64,000 bases of DNA, taken from Melittangium boletus DSM 14713. GTDB lineage: Bacteria; Myxococcota; Myxococcia; Myxococcales; Myxococcaceae. The notes beneath the pieces are model-generated. The model did not search any database and was not told the origin of the DNA. It worked only from the letters and a program-made list of their open reading frames with translations. The stretch covers positions 8,251,765 to 8,315,764 of the forward strand of contig NZ_CP022163.1 in the NCBI RefSeq assembly GCF_002305855.1, read 5' to 3'. The first letter of the stretch is position 1; each line of letters opens with the position of its first letter. Made by a program: the position numbers and the translations under genes. Shown here piece after piece: positions 46,190-54,794 of the stretch.

Positions 46190-46738
46190 TCAGGGCGACT
46201 TCTTCCCGGAGGGTTGATTGCCGTACTGTACGTCGCTGACCTTCTCCATCCACTCGACGACCTTGCCGTCGAGCTGCTCCTGGATGGCCAGGTGGGTCAT
46301 GGCGGTGTCTGGTGAGGCGCCGTGCCAGTGCTTCTGGCCGGGCGGGGTCCACACCACGTCTCCCGGGCGAATCTCCTGGACGGCCCCGCCCCAGGCCTGC
46401 ACCCGGCCGACGCCCGCCGTCACGATCAGCGTCTGTCCGAGCGGATGCGTGTGCCACGCCGAGCGGGCACCGGGCTCGAACGTGACGTAGGCGCCCGCGG
46501 TGCGTGAGGGACTGTTCGCCTGGAACAGCGGGTCAACGCGGACGGAGCCGGTGAAGTTTTCGGCGGGCCCCTTGGCGGAGGGCCGCGAACCGTTGCGCGT
46601 GATGTGCAGGGCCTGCGTGCCTCCTCGTGAGGCGGCCGGGGAAGTGTCCGGCCCCGAGGCGGCGCCCGCTGGGTTGGCCTGGGCGAACGCCAGGGCGAGC
46701 AGCGGAAGGGAGATGACCGTCGTGGCGAGCAATTTCAT
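46190..46738 (-). CDS. Secreted cupin-domain protein
   Basis: A 182-residue protein with a Sec signal peptide (MKLLATTVISLPLLALAFAQA). Start 46738 is chosen because GGAAG stands six bases ahead of it; an ATG two codons earlier overlaps that site. The cupin core has GARSAWHTHPLGQTLIV (motif 1, with two His and a Gln) and PGDVVWTPPGQKHWHGA (motif 2), which together bind a metal ion. It resembles periplasmic cupins linked to mandelonitrile lyase- or carboxymuconolactone decarboxylase-type oxidoreductases, often found beside aldo/keto reductase genes, as here with the gutted reductase upstream. The reaction is unknown. Confidence 0.87.
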   Translation of the reverse strand: MKLLATTVISLPLLALAFAQANPAGAASGPDTSPAASRGGTQALHITRNGSRPSAKGPAENFTGSVRVDPLFQANSPSRTAGAYVTFEPGARSAWHTHPLGQTLIVTAGVGRVQAWGGAVQEIRPGDVVWTPPGQKHWHGASPDTAMTHLAIQEQLDGKVVEWMEKVSDVQYGNQPSGKKSP

Positions 46739-46770
46739 GTGCATCTTCCGGTTGGGTGATGGGTGGAAAC

Positions 46771-47059
46771 TCAGCGGTCGACCATCGCCATCTGCTGCGG
46801 GGTGTAGCGCGGGCCCGCGGTCGCGCCGGGCGGGACGGCCGCGTCGAGCTCCGCGGCCTCGGCGGCGGTGAACACCAGCTCCGCCGCGGCCACGTTCTCC
46901 TCCAGGTACCCCGCGCTCCAGGGCGCGCTGGAGCGTGGCGAGGGACTCGCCCTCATCGCGCTCCTCGGGGGTGCCATAGGACTGGCTCATTCCCATGCAC
47001 CCCAGACCGAGGGCCGAAACCTCGAGTCCCTGTCGTCCGAGCTTGCGTTGGGTCAGCAT
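46771..47059 (-). pseudogene. Gutted aldo/keto reductase
   Basis: The first ~50 codons (LTQRKLGRQGLEVSALGLGC) are a perfect aldo/keto reductase N-terminus. A frame change near 46910 then leads into the usual C-terminal tail (EENVAAAELVFTAAEAAEL to the stop at 46771). Roughly 230 central residues, including the Asp-Tyr-Lys-His active site, are missing, so no enzyme can be made. The intact relative is at 53139-54128. The promoter element of the group is still present upstream. Confidence 0.82.
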
Positions 47060-47109
47060 GATGTCTCCCTTCCAGGTTCGCCGGGCCGCGTGGATTCGGG
47101 GCCGGTGCC

Positions 47110-47192
47110 CCCGTTCACGAATAGAAGTACGCCCTGGGTCCTCGGATGACTACGCCCCAGGGACCAATAGGCTCTTAAGTGGTGCTTAACAG
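47110..47192 (-). promoter_or_regulatory. Repeated upstream element, copy A
   Basis: This ~80-base element precedes the gutted aldo/keto reductase. It contains CAATAGGCTCTTAAG and the inverted repeat TTAAGtggtGCTTAA. Two near copies stand before the alcohol dehydrogenase (copy B) and the intact aldo/keto reductase (copy C). It is probably the LysR-controlled promoter of all three. Confidence 0.7.
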
Positions 47193-47218
47193 ATGAACCG
47201 TTCATGGCTCGTGAGGAC

Positions 47219-50200
47219 TCAAGGAGAGTGCACCGCGGGTAGGCCCTCCTCCCCATCCTCCTCATCGCGCGAGCGCTTCGACTCGCCCCGTAGCTTCTGC
47301 ATGAGCACGTAGAGGCCGGGGATGAAGACGAGGTTGACGACGGTGGACACCAGCATGCCTCCGAAGACCGCCGTGCCCAGGCTGTTGCGCGCGGCGGCGC
47401 CGGCACCCTTGGCCAGCATGAGAGGCACCACGCCCAGCAGGAAGGCGATGGACGTCATGAGGATGGGGCGCAGGCGCACCTCGGAGGCCTCGATGGCGGC
47501 CTCCACGGCACTGCGTCCCTGCTCGCGCAGCTGCTCGGCGAACTCCACGATGAGGATGGCGTTCTTGCTCGCCAGGCCCACCAGCATGATGAGTCCCACC
47601 TGACAGAAGACGTCGTTGGACAGCCCGCGCATCACCTGCAACCCCAAGGCGCCCAGCACCGCCAGGGGCACCGAGAGGATGACCACCAGGGGCAGGGTGA
47701 AGCTCTCGTACTGGGCGGAGAGCACCAGGAAGACGAAGAGCAGGCCCAGTCCGAAGATGACGAGCGTCTGGCCGCCGCTCTCCTTCTGCTCGAGGGAGAG
47801 GCCGGACCACTCCGCGCCCGTGCCCTGCGGCAGCACCCGCGCGGCCAGCTCCTCCATGGCGGCCATGGCCTGGCCGGAGGAGACGCCGGGGGCGGCCTGA
47901 CCGTTGAGCTCCGCGGAGCGGAAGAGGTTGTAGCGGCGGATGACCTGGGCGGACGTGGTGGGCGTCACCTTCACCAGCGACTCGAGCGGAATCATCTCCC
48001 CGCTGTCACTGCGCACGTAGAAGGCGCCGATGTCCTGCGGCGTGTCGCGGAACTGCTGCTCGGCCTGCAGGTAGACGCGGTAGGTGCGGCTCGCGTAGTT
48101 GAAGTCGTTGACGTACTGGCTTCCCATGTAGAACTGCAGGGTGCCGAAGATCTGCTCGATGGGAACGCCGAGCGACTTGGCCTTCTGGCGGTCCACTTCG
48201 ACCTTCAGCTGCGGAGTGTCCGCCGTGAACGAGGTGAAGATGCCGCGCACGCGGCTGTCTTCACTGCTCGTGCCCACCAGATCCTGTGCGGCGGTGGCCA
48301 GCTCGGACAGCTCGCGCCCGCCGGAGGTGTCCTCGACCATGAACTGGAAGCCGCCCACCGTGCCCACTCCGCGGATGGCCGGGGGCAGCAACGGCACCAC
48401 CCTCGCTCCGCCGAGCTGCGCCAGCGGACCGCGCAGCCGCTCCACCATCGCGGCCACCGAATGCTCCTCACCCTTGCGCTGCTCCCAGGGCTGGAGGTTC
48501 ACCCAGACCTGGGCCAGGTTGGGACCGTTGTTGCCCAGCGCGCTGCCGACGAGGACGAACACGACGCGCGTTTCGGGTTGCGCGCGCACGATTTCCTCCA
48601 CCTCCTGGATGACCTTCTCCGTGCGGACGAGCGGCATGCCCTCGGGCCCCTGCACCGAGATGATGAAGTAGCCCTGGTCATCGTCCGGGATGAAGCCGGT
48701 GGGCACCATGCGGAAGAGGGCCACCGTGGCGCCGAGGAAGGCGATGAAGACGAGCAGCACCGCGATCGGGTGCCTGAGCAGGCGGCGCAGCATCCCGCCG
48801 TAGACCCGCTTCGTCCCGTCGAGCACCTGGTCCACCTTGCGGAACACAATCCACTTCGGCCCGTGGTGGTGCTTGAGCAGCAGTGCCGAGAGGGCGGGGG
48901 TGAGCGTGAGAGCGCACACCGTGGACAGGCCCACCGAGGCGGCAATGGTGAGGGCGAACTGCCGGTAGATGATGCCCGTGGTGCCGGGGAAGAGGGCCAC
49001 CGGGACGAACACCGCCACCAGCACGATGGAGATGGCCACCACCGCGCCGGCCACCTCCTTCATGCCCTCGCGCGCGGCTGCCCGGGCACTGAGGCCCTTC
49101 TCCACCATCAGTCGCTCGATGTTCTCGATGACGACGATGGCGTCGTCCACCACCAGGCCCGTGGCCAGGGTGAGGCCAAAGAGCGTGAGGGTGTTGATGG
49201 AGAAGCCGAACAGCTTGACGAAGGCGAAGGTGCCCACGAGTGACACCGGGAGGGTGAGCGCGGTGATGAGCACGCTTCGCCAGCCGTGCAGGAAGAGGAA
49301 GATGACGAGGATGACCAGGGCGATGGCCTCCACCAGCGTCTTGAGCACCTCGTTGATGGAGGCGCGCACCGCGAGCGTCGTGTCGGTGGAGGCGCGGTAC
49401 TCCAGCCCCGCGGGAAACTGCTGTGCGAGCCGCTCCATCTCCTGGACCACCGCGTCGCGAACTTCCAGCGCGTTCGCGGTGGGCAGCTGGTTGATGCCAA
49501 GGCCGAGGGCGGGGCTGCCGTTGAAGCGCAGGCGCTGGTTGTAGTTCTCGGCCCCCATCTGCGCGTGGCCGACGTCCTTCACCCGTACCAGTCGGCCGTC
49601 GGGGCTGCGCTGCACGACGATTTCGTCGAACTCGGAGGGCTCGACGAGACGTCCGATGGCACTCACCGCGAGCTGGTAGGCCTGGTCGTCGCTGCTCGGG
49701 GGCTGGCCCACCTGGCCGGCGGCGACCTGCAGGTTCTGTTCCTGGAGCGCGCGCGCCACGTCCTGGGGCGTGAGCTTGCGGCGGGCAAGCTCCGTGGGGT
49801 CCAGCCACAGGCGCATGCTGAACTTGCGCTCGCCGAAGAGGCGCACGTCGCTCACCCCCCGCACGCGCTTGATGGCGTCCTTCAAGTTGACGTCGGCGTA
49901 GTTGCTGATGAAGACGGAGTCGAAGCGCGCATCCGGGCTGAACAAGCCGAAGGAGATGAGCAACTGGTTGGCGCCCTTGTTGACGACGATGCCCGTCTGG
50001 TTCACCTGCGAGGGTAAGCGTGCCGCGGCGCGGCCCACGCGGTTCTGCACGTCGACCGTGGCCACCTCGATGTCGCGGGTGGGCTCGAAGGTGATGGTGA
50101 TCGAGCTGGTGCCATCGTTGCTCGAGGTCGAGGAGATGTAGCGCATGCCCTCGACGCCGTTGAGTTCCTGCTCGAGTGGAATGGTGACGGCGCTCTCCAC

Positions 50201-50368
50201 CACCTCGGCGCTGGCGCCCACGTAGGTGGCCGTCACTGTCACCTGGGGCGGCGCGAGCTCGGGATACTGCGCGATGGGCAAGGTGGGGATGGCGATGGCC
50301 CCCACCAGGGTGAGCAGGATGGAGATGACGGCCGCGAACACGGGCCGGCGGATGAAGAAGTTCACCAT
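47219..50368 (-). CDS. RND efflux pump, HAE1/AcrB type
   Basis: A 1049-residue inner-membrane RND pump, full length, with 12 predicted helices in two halves. It begins MVNFFIRRPVFAAVISI, the usual HAE1 start. The proton-relay aspartates are in GLVVDDAIVVIENIERL near residue 410, and the second half has GLASKNAILIVEFAEQL near 920. It exports drugs or other amphiphiles by proton antiport, but needs a periplasmic adaptor and an outer-membrane channel. The adaptor and channel genes that precede it are both gutted. It may use another operon's partners, or be non-functional in practice. Confidence 0.94.
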   Translation of the reverse strand: MVNFFIRRPVFAAVISILLTLVGAIAIPTLPIAQYPELAPPQVTVTATYVGASAEVVESAVTIPLEQELNGVEGMRYISSTSSNDGTSSITITFEPTRDIEVATVDVQNRVGRAAARLPSQVNQTGIVVNKGANQLLISFGLFSPDARFDSVFISNYADVNLKDAIKRVRGVSDVRLFGERKFSMRLWLDPTELARRKLTPQDVARALQEQNLQVAAGQVGQPPSSDDQAYQLAVSAIGRLVEPSEFDEIVVQRSPDGRLVRVKDVGHAQMGAENYNQRLRFNGSPALGLGINQLPTANALEVRDAVVQEMERLAQQFPAGLEYRASTDTTLAVRASINEVLKTLVEAIALVILVIFLFLHGWRSVLITALTLPVSLVGTFAFVKLFGFSINTLTLFGLTLATGLVVDDAIVVIENIERLMVEKGLSARAAAREGMKEVAGAVVAISIVLVAVFVPVALFPGTTGIIYRQFALTIAASVGLSTVCALTLTPALSALLLKHHHGPKWIVFRKVDQVLDGTKRVYGGMLRRLLRHPIAVLLVFIAFLGATVALFRMVPTGFIPDDDQGYFIISVQGPEGMPLVRTEKVIQEVEEIVRAQPETRVVFVLVGSALGNNGPNLAQVWVNLQPWEQRKGEEHSVAAMVERLRGPLAQLGGARVVPLLPPAIRGVGTVGGFQFMVEDTSGGRELSELATAAQDLVGTSSEDSRVRGIFTSFTADTPQLKVEVDRQKAKSLGVPIEQIFGTLQFYMGSQYVNDFNYASRTYRVYLQAEQQFRDTPQDIGAFYVRSDSGEMIPLESLVKVTPTTSAQVIRRYNLFRSAELNGQAAPGVSSGQAMAAMEELAARVLPQGTGAEWSGLSLEQKESGGQTLVIFGLGLLFVFLVLSAQYESFTLPLVVILSVPLAVLGALGLQVMRGLSNDVFCQVGLIMLVGLASKNAILIVEFAEQLREQGRSAVEAAIEASEVRLRPILMTSIAFLLGVVPLMLAKGAGAAARNSLGTAVFGGMLVSTVVNLVFIPGLYVLMQKLRGESKRSRDEEDGEEGLPAVHSP

Positions 50369-50375
50369 GACGTGC

Positions 50376-50809
50376 CTAAGGGCGTCCTCCGGTCGGACCC
50401 GCGCCCTGGGCTGCCTGGGCCTGGGATGGGCTCTTCGGCTTCACTGGCGCACCACCGCCAGTGCCGGCAGTTGCAGGGTCTCGCGGGTGGAGTAGATGAG
50501 GCGCGCGCGCACCAGTTCGCTGGGGCGCAGGTCCACGGTGTTGCGGAAGGCCGCTTTCACCTCGACCAACTGGGTGCGCGGGTCGGCCTGGGGGGCGACG
50601 AAGAAGAGGGGACTGGAGATGAGCACCTTGCCCTGGGAGTCGAGCACCTCCAGCGGTGTCTCGGGCCGCAGCGTGCGGGCACGCTCGGAGGGCACCGCCA
50701 CGCTCACCTCGGACTTGCCACCGCAGCCAGACACTCCCGCCGCGAGCGCGGCCCCCCACAGTCCCACCATCAGCGCCTTCAGGGGACGTACCCTTCTCAC
50801 CAGTCGCAC
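50376..50809 (-). pseudogene. Gutted RND periplasmic adaptor (membrane fusion protein)
   Basis: The N-terminal lipoprotein signal (MRLVRRVRPLKALMVGLWG, then VSGCGGK) runs straight into the beta-barrel part (PLEVLDSQGKV, PQADPRTQLVEVKAAF, LVRARLIYSTRETLQ), which then stops at 50441 after ALAVVRQ. A typical adaptor tail (PVKPKSPSQAQA) follows in another frame up to 50376. The lipoyl and hairpin domains and most of the membrane-proximal domain are missing. At most about 120 of ~390 residues remain, so it cannot bridge the pump. Confidence 0.8.
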
Positions 50810-50943
50810 CGGGCCTCCGTCGGAAATGCGTCCAGGCGCGCCTGGACAAGCTCGAATTCACGCGGCGCCAGCGTCAGCTCCGCCCGGCGCAGGGCCGGGG
50901 TCGAGAGCAGCGCCAACAGGAGCAGGGCGGGACGAAAGGACAT
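50797..50943 (-). pseudogene. Gutted outer-membrane efflux factor (TolC-like) remnant
   Basis: A 48-residue frame has a signal peptide (MSFRPALLLLALLSTPAL) joined to a short stretch resembling the end of TolC-type channels (REFELVQARLDA). About 400 residues are missing. Its position before the adaptor and pump matches the usual operon order outer-membrane factor, adaptor, pump. The short length makes the family call tentative. Confidence 0.45.
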
Positions 50944-50959
50944 GGGGACCGGGCCGTGG

Positions 50960-52003
50960 CTATTTCAGGGTCGCGGTGTCGATCACGAACCGGTACCGGA
51001 CGTCGGAGGCGAGCACGCGCTCGTAGGCCTCGTTGATCTTGCTGGCCGGGATGACCTCGATGTCGGCGCCGATGTGGTGCCTGGCGCAGAAGTTCAGCAT
51101 CTCCTGGGTCTGGCGGATGCCGCCGATCAGCGAACCCGCGAACGACCGGCGAGGCATGAGCAGGGAGAACACGTTGACGGAGAGCGGCTCCGCGGGTGCA
51201 CCCACGTTGACCAGGGCGCCGTCCAGGGCCAGCAGTGACAGGTAGGCGTCGAGGTCGATCTTCGCGCTCACCGTGTTCACGATGAGGTCGAACGAGCCGG
51301 CGAGCTTCTTGAATGTCTCCGGATCCTTCGTGGCGTGGTAGTGGTCCGCGCCGAGGCGCAGGCCGTCCTCCTTCTTGTTGAGCGACTGCGACAGGACGGT
51401 GACGTCGGCACCCATCGCGTGCGCGAGCTTCACGGCCATGTGCCCGAGCCCGCCCAAACCGACGACGGCCACCTTCTTGCCGGGGCCGGCGCCCCAATGG
51501 CGCAGTGGCGCGTACGTCGTGATGCCTGCGCACAGCAGCGGTGCGGCGGCGTCGAGCCCGATACCCTCGGGAATCTTGAGGACGAAGTCCTCGGTCACGA
51601 CGATGTGGGTGGAATAGCCGCCCTGGGTGAGCTGGCCGTCCTTCCCGATGCCGCCGTAGGTCAGGGTGCTCCCCTTCAGGCAGTGCTGCTCCTCACCCTT
51701 GCGGCAGTTCGCGCACTCGCCGCAGGAGTCGACCAGGCAGCCGACGCCCACGCGGTCGCCGACCGCATGCCGGGTGACCTTGGAGCCGACCTGGGTGACG
51801 ATTCCGGCGATCTCATGGCCGGGGACGACGGGGTAGTTCGCCGAACCCCACTCACTGCGAGCGTGGTGGATGTCGGAGTGGCAGATGCCGCAGAACTTGA
51901 TCTCGATGAGGACGTCGTGCGGGCCGAGTTCCCGGCGCTCGATGGTCGTCGGACCGAGGGGATTTGTCGCGGCCGTGGCCGCGTAGGCATGGACGGTGAG
52001 CAT
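50960..52003 (-). CDS. NAD(P)-dependent zinc alcohol dehydrogenase (YahK/AdhC-like)
   Basis: A 347-residue medium-chain dehydrogenase. The catalytic zinc site is in CGICHSDIHHA and GHEIAGIV, the structural zinc site in CGECANCRKGEEQHC, and the cofactor motif is GLGGLGHMAVKLAHAMG near 180. It resembles the broad NADPH-dependent aldehyde reductases (YahK, AdhC, cinnamyl-type), which detoxify aldehydes in the cytoplasm. The upstream region carries copy B of the repeated element and a divergent LysR gene 190 bases away, its likely regulator. Closely matched promoters on two aldo/keto reductase genes suggest a shared aldehyde-stress response. Confidence 0.94.
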   Translation of the reverse strand: MLTVHAYAATAATNPLGPTTIERRELGPHDVLIEIKFCGICHSDIHHARSEWGSANYPVVPGHEIAGIVTQVGSKVTRHAVGDRVGVGCLVDSCGECANCRKGEEQHCLKGSTLTYGGIGKDGQLTQGGYSTHIVVTEDFVLKIPEGIGLDAAAPLLCAGITTYAPLRHWGAGPGKKVAVVGLGGLGHMAVKLAHAMGADVTVLSQSLNKKEDGLRLGADHYHATKDPETFKKLAGSFDLIVNTVSAKIDLDAYLSLLALDGALVNVGAPAEPLSVNVFSLLMPRRSFAGSLIGGIRQTQEMLNFCARHHIGADIEVIPASKINEAYERVLASDVRYRFVIDTATLK

Positions 52004-52039
52004 GTGTCTCCAGATTTTCGTGGGCTCGGGGCCATTGCG

Positions 52040-52124
52040 CCCCGTTCACGAAGAGAAATACGCCCCGAGTCCGCGGATGACTACGCACCAGGGAGCCAAT
52101 AGGCTCTTAAGCCGTGCTTAACAG
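52040..52124 (-). promoter_or_regulatory. Repeated upstream element, copy B (shared by LysR and ADH genes)
   Basis: This copy lies in the 190-base divergent region between the alcohol dehydrogenase and LysR genes. It contains CAATAGGCTCTTAAG and the inverted repeat TTAAGccgtGCTTAA, plus GAGCCtattGGCTC. LysR autoregulation and activation from this one site fit well. Confidence 0.75.
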
Positions 52125-52194
52125 TGAGGCCCGCGCTCCTCGGTAGCGTCGTCGCATTCGTACCGATGGCCCGGCGCCGGAAGGGACTCTCGCG

Positions 52195-53100
52195 ATGAAT
52201 ACGGCTCTCCTCCCGCAGCTCCAGGTGTTCCTCGTCGTGGCCCGCCTGCGCAGCTTCAGCGGCGCGGCGCGCGAGCTCGGTGTCTCCACCCCCGCGGTGA
52301 GCCAGGCGGTGCGGCAGCTCGAGGAGCAGCTGCGCGTGGTGCTGCTCACCCGCACGACGCGCAGTGTGTCGCTGACGGACGCGGGCAGGCGGCTCGTGGA
52401 GGGCGCGGGCCCGGCTTTGGGACAGGCACTCGCCACCCTCACCGAGGTCTCCGCTCAACCGGGAGAGGCGGTGGGCCGGGTGCGGCTGTCGGTGCCGCGG
52501 ACGGCGGTGCCCTACGTCATCACCCCGGTGGTCCCCACCTTCCGCGAGCGTCACCCGCGGGTGGAGGTAGAGGTCGTCATCGAGGAGCGCTTCGTGGACA
52601 TCGTGGCGGAGGGCTACGACGCGGGCGTGAGGCTGAGCGAGGCCATCGAGCGCGACATGGTGCAGGTGCGGCTCACCGACGCGTTCCGCTTCGTGGTGGT
52701 GGGCGCGCCCGGCTACCTCGAGCGCCACGGGACGCCCCAGCGGCCCGAGGATTTGCTGCGCCACGAGTGCATCACCTTCCGCATGCGGAGCACCGGGGCG
52801 CTCTATGCCTGGGAGCTGGAGCGGGGCCGCAGGAACTGGCGTGTGCCGGTACGCGGGGGCGTGGTCACCAACGACAGCCAGCTGAGCGTGGCCCTGGCGG
52901 AGCAGGGCATGGGGCTGGCGTACGCCGTCGAGCCCATGGTGGCGGAGCAGCTGCGCACCGGGCGGTTGAAGCGGGTGCTCGAGGCCTACGCGCCCACGGT
53001 GCCCGGCTTCTTCCTCTACTTCCCCAGCCGTGCGCAGCGCTCCCCGGCGCTGCGCCTCTTCGTGGACGCGGCCAGGGAGCTGGCCAGGCACGTGCTGTGA
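52195..53100 (+). CDS. LysR-family regulator (aldehyde/oxidoreductase regulon candidate)
   Basis: A 301-residue LysR protein. The winged helix is at residues ~5-65 (SFSGAARELGVSTPAVSQAV), and the effector domain starts near 88 (VGRVRLSVPRTAVPYVI). It belongs to the group that sits beside alcohol dehydrogenase or reductase genes. It is transcribed away from the zinc alcohol dehydrogenase, and the shared region holds one of three copies of an inverted-repeat element, the others lying before two aldo/keto reductase genes. It is the best candidate for controlling all three. The inducing aldehyde or quinone is not known. Confidence 0.93.
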   Translation: MNTALLPQLQVFLVVARLRSFSGAARELGVSTPAVSQAVRQLEEQLRVVLLTRTTRSVSLTDAGRRLVEGAGPALGQALATLTEVSAQPGEAVGRVRLSVPRTAVPYVITPVVPTFRERHPRVEVEVVIEERFVDIVAEGYDAGVRLSEAIERDMVQVRLTDAFRFVVVGAPGYLERHGTPQRPEDLLRHECITFRMRSTGALYAWELERGRRNWRVPVRGGVVTNDSQLSVALAEQGMGLAYAVEPMVAEQLRTGRLKRVLEAYAPTVPGFFLYFPSRAQRSPALRLFVDAARELARHVL

Positions 53101-53138
53101 ATCACGAAGCCCCCGCTCAACGGCCTATTTCGCCGTGT

Positions 53139-54128
53139 TCAGCGATCGACCCTTGCCTGGAGGTGCGGGGGATACCGCTCTCCTTGGACTGGGATCTTGG
53201 AGAGGGCGCCCTCGATGTCGCGGAGCTCGTCGGGCGTCAGCTCAACGGCCGCCGCTCCGACGTTCTCGTCCAGGCGATGCGGCTTGGTGGTGCCCGGGAT
53301 CGGCACGATCCACGGCTTCCGGGCCAGCAGCCAGGCGAGCGCGAGCTGGGCACGTGTCACCTGCTTCCGGGCCGCGATTTCGCCGAGAAGATCCACCAAG
53401 GCCTGGTTCGCCTTTCGAGCCTCCGGAGTGAAGCGCGGGACGATGTTGCGGAAATCCTTGCTGTCGAACGTCGTGCTCTCGCTGATCGCGCCCGTGAGGA
53501 AGCCCTTGCCGAGCGGGGAAAAGGGCACGAAGCCGATCCCGAGCTCCTCCAGGGTCGGCAGGAGCTCCTTCTCGGGTTCACGCCACCACAGGGAGTACTC
53601 GCTCTGGAGGGCGGTGACCGGCTGGATCGCATGCGCGCGCCGGAGGGTCTGCACGCCGGCTTCGGACAATCCGAAGTGCTTGACCTTGCCTTGCTGGATC
53701 AGCTCCTTCACCGCGCCCGCGACGTCCTCGATCGGCACGTTCGGATCGACGCGGTGCTGATAGAAGAGATCGATCCGGTCGGTCTTGAGCCGCTTGAGCG
53801 CCGCCTCGGCGACTTCCTGGATGTGCTCCGGCCGGCTGTTCATGCCGCTCTGCCCGCCGTTGGAATCGAACTCGAACCCGAACTTGGTGGCGATCACCAC
53901 CTGGTCCCGGAAGGGGGCGAGGGCTTCGCCCACGAGCTCTTCGTTCTTGTAGGGGCCGTAGGCCTCGGCGGTGTCGAAGAAGGTGACGCCGCGCGCGAAG
54001 GCCGTCCGGATCAGCTTGATGGCCTCCTGCGTGTCCGTTGCCGGGCCATAGCCATAGCTCAGCCCCATGCAGCCGAGGCCGATGGCCGAGACTTCCAGTC
54101 CGCTGTTTCCAAGTCCGCGCTTCTGCAT
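53139..54128 (-). CDS. Aldo/keto reductase
   Basis: A 329-residue aldo/keto reductase of the YajO/IolS-like branch. It opens MQKRGLGNSGLEVSAIGLGC, the tetrad includes Asp and Tyr in FFDTAEAYGPYKNEE, the Lys in VIATKFGF and the His in FYQHRVDP, and PGTTKPHRLDEN is the NADPH-binding loop. All key residues are intact. It reduces aldehydes or ketones with NADPH in the cytoplasm. Copy C of the repeated element stands upstream. The gutted reductase at 46771-47059 is a relative that has lost its core. Confidence 0.94.
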   Translation of the reverse strand: MQKRGLGNSGLEVSAIGLGCMGLSYGYGPATDTQEAIKLIRTAFARGVTFFDTAEAYGPYKNEELVGEALAPFRDQVVIATKFGFEFDSNGGQSGMNSRPEHIQEVAEAALKRLKTDRIDLFYQHRVDPNVPIEDVAGAVKELIQQGKVKHFGLSEAGVQTLRRAHAIQPVTALQSEYSLWWREPEKELLPTLEELGIGFVPFSPLGKGFLTGAISESTTFDSKDFRNIVPRFTPEARKANQALVDLLGEIAARKQVTRAQLALAWLLARKPWIVPIPGTTKPHRLDENVGAAAVELTPDELRDIEGALSKIPVQGERYPPHLQARVDR

Positions 54129-54144
54129 TGTGATTCCTCCTTGG

Positions 54145-54218
54145 AGAGAAATAACCCCCGGTCCCTCGGAGGACTACGCACCCTGGAGCCAATAGGCTCT
54201 TAAGCGTCGCTTAACAGT
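54145..54218 (-). promoter_or_regulatory. Repeated upstream element, copy C
   Basis: It carries the same CAATAGGCTCTTAAG and an inverted repeat TTAAGcgtcGCTTAA, and GAGCCtattGGCTC, immediately upstream of the intact aldo/keto reductase. Confidence 0.72.
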
Positions 54219-54678
54219 GAGGCGACAGATCCTGGTCGCGGGGCAGACCGTCCAGGCTCCATCGGTACACGGGGAGGGCCGAGAGCAGGAGGCCGGCGGC
54301 GCTGTCCACGAACACGGAATAGTTGAAGGGCGCCCGGTATCCCGCGAAGAACAACATGCTGACAGCGAACAGCAGGGTCAGCACGGAGCTGCCCAGGGCC
54401 GCGAGCCGGGTCTTGTATCCCGCGATGAGCAACACCCCGAACACGACCTCCGCCCCGGTGGCGATCGCCCCCAACACCTCGGCGAGGGGCCTGTTCACGT
54501 AGGGCATGAGGGAGTGGGTGTAGTCCACGAAGTGGCTCCAATTCCCCCAGCCGACGTTGGGCTCGCCGGGAGAACCGAGCAGGCCCAGCCGATCCATGAC
54601 CGGCAGGAGGAAGCCAATTCCAAGCGCCAGACGCAGGTACAATTGAGCGAAATGAGCAACGGGAAGCGTGTTCTTCAT
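54211..54678 (-). CDS. DoxX-family membrane protein
   Basis: A 155-residue protein from the ATG at 54678; the longer frame to 54777 adds a Pro/Ser-rich leader without homology. It has four hydrophobic helices, with FAQLYLRLALGIGFLLPV as the first and GAIATGAEVVFGVLLIAG in the middle. These match the DoxX family, small inner-membrane proteins linked to quinol or thiol redox and stress. It reads toward the aldo/keto reductase on the same strand, but copy C stands between, so it is probably a separate unit. No clear ribosome-binding site precedes 54678, so the start is uncertain. Confidence 0.8.
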   Translation of the reverse strand: MKNTLPVAHFAQLYLRLALGIGFLLPVMDRLGLLGSPGEPNVGWGNWSHFVDYTHSLMPYVNRPLAEVLGAIATGAEVVFGVLLIAGYKTRLAALGSSVLTLLFAVSMLFFAGYRAPFNYSVFVDSAAGLLLSALPVYRWSLDGLPRDQDLSPHC

Positions 54679-54794
54679 GACCCGACCGGAGGGGGTGGAG
54701 GCGCGAGACGATGCGCGCGGCCCGGGCGGCGAAACAGCACCAAGAATGAACACGGCGCCTGTACCATTCCAGCACATCCCACATGATGGGATGC

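Noticed and set aside
47110..54218. The three ~80-bp repeats as ends of a mobile element
   Set aside because: All are in the same orientation relative to a start codon and vary in length, which fits promoters, not element ends.
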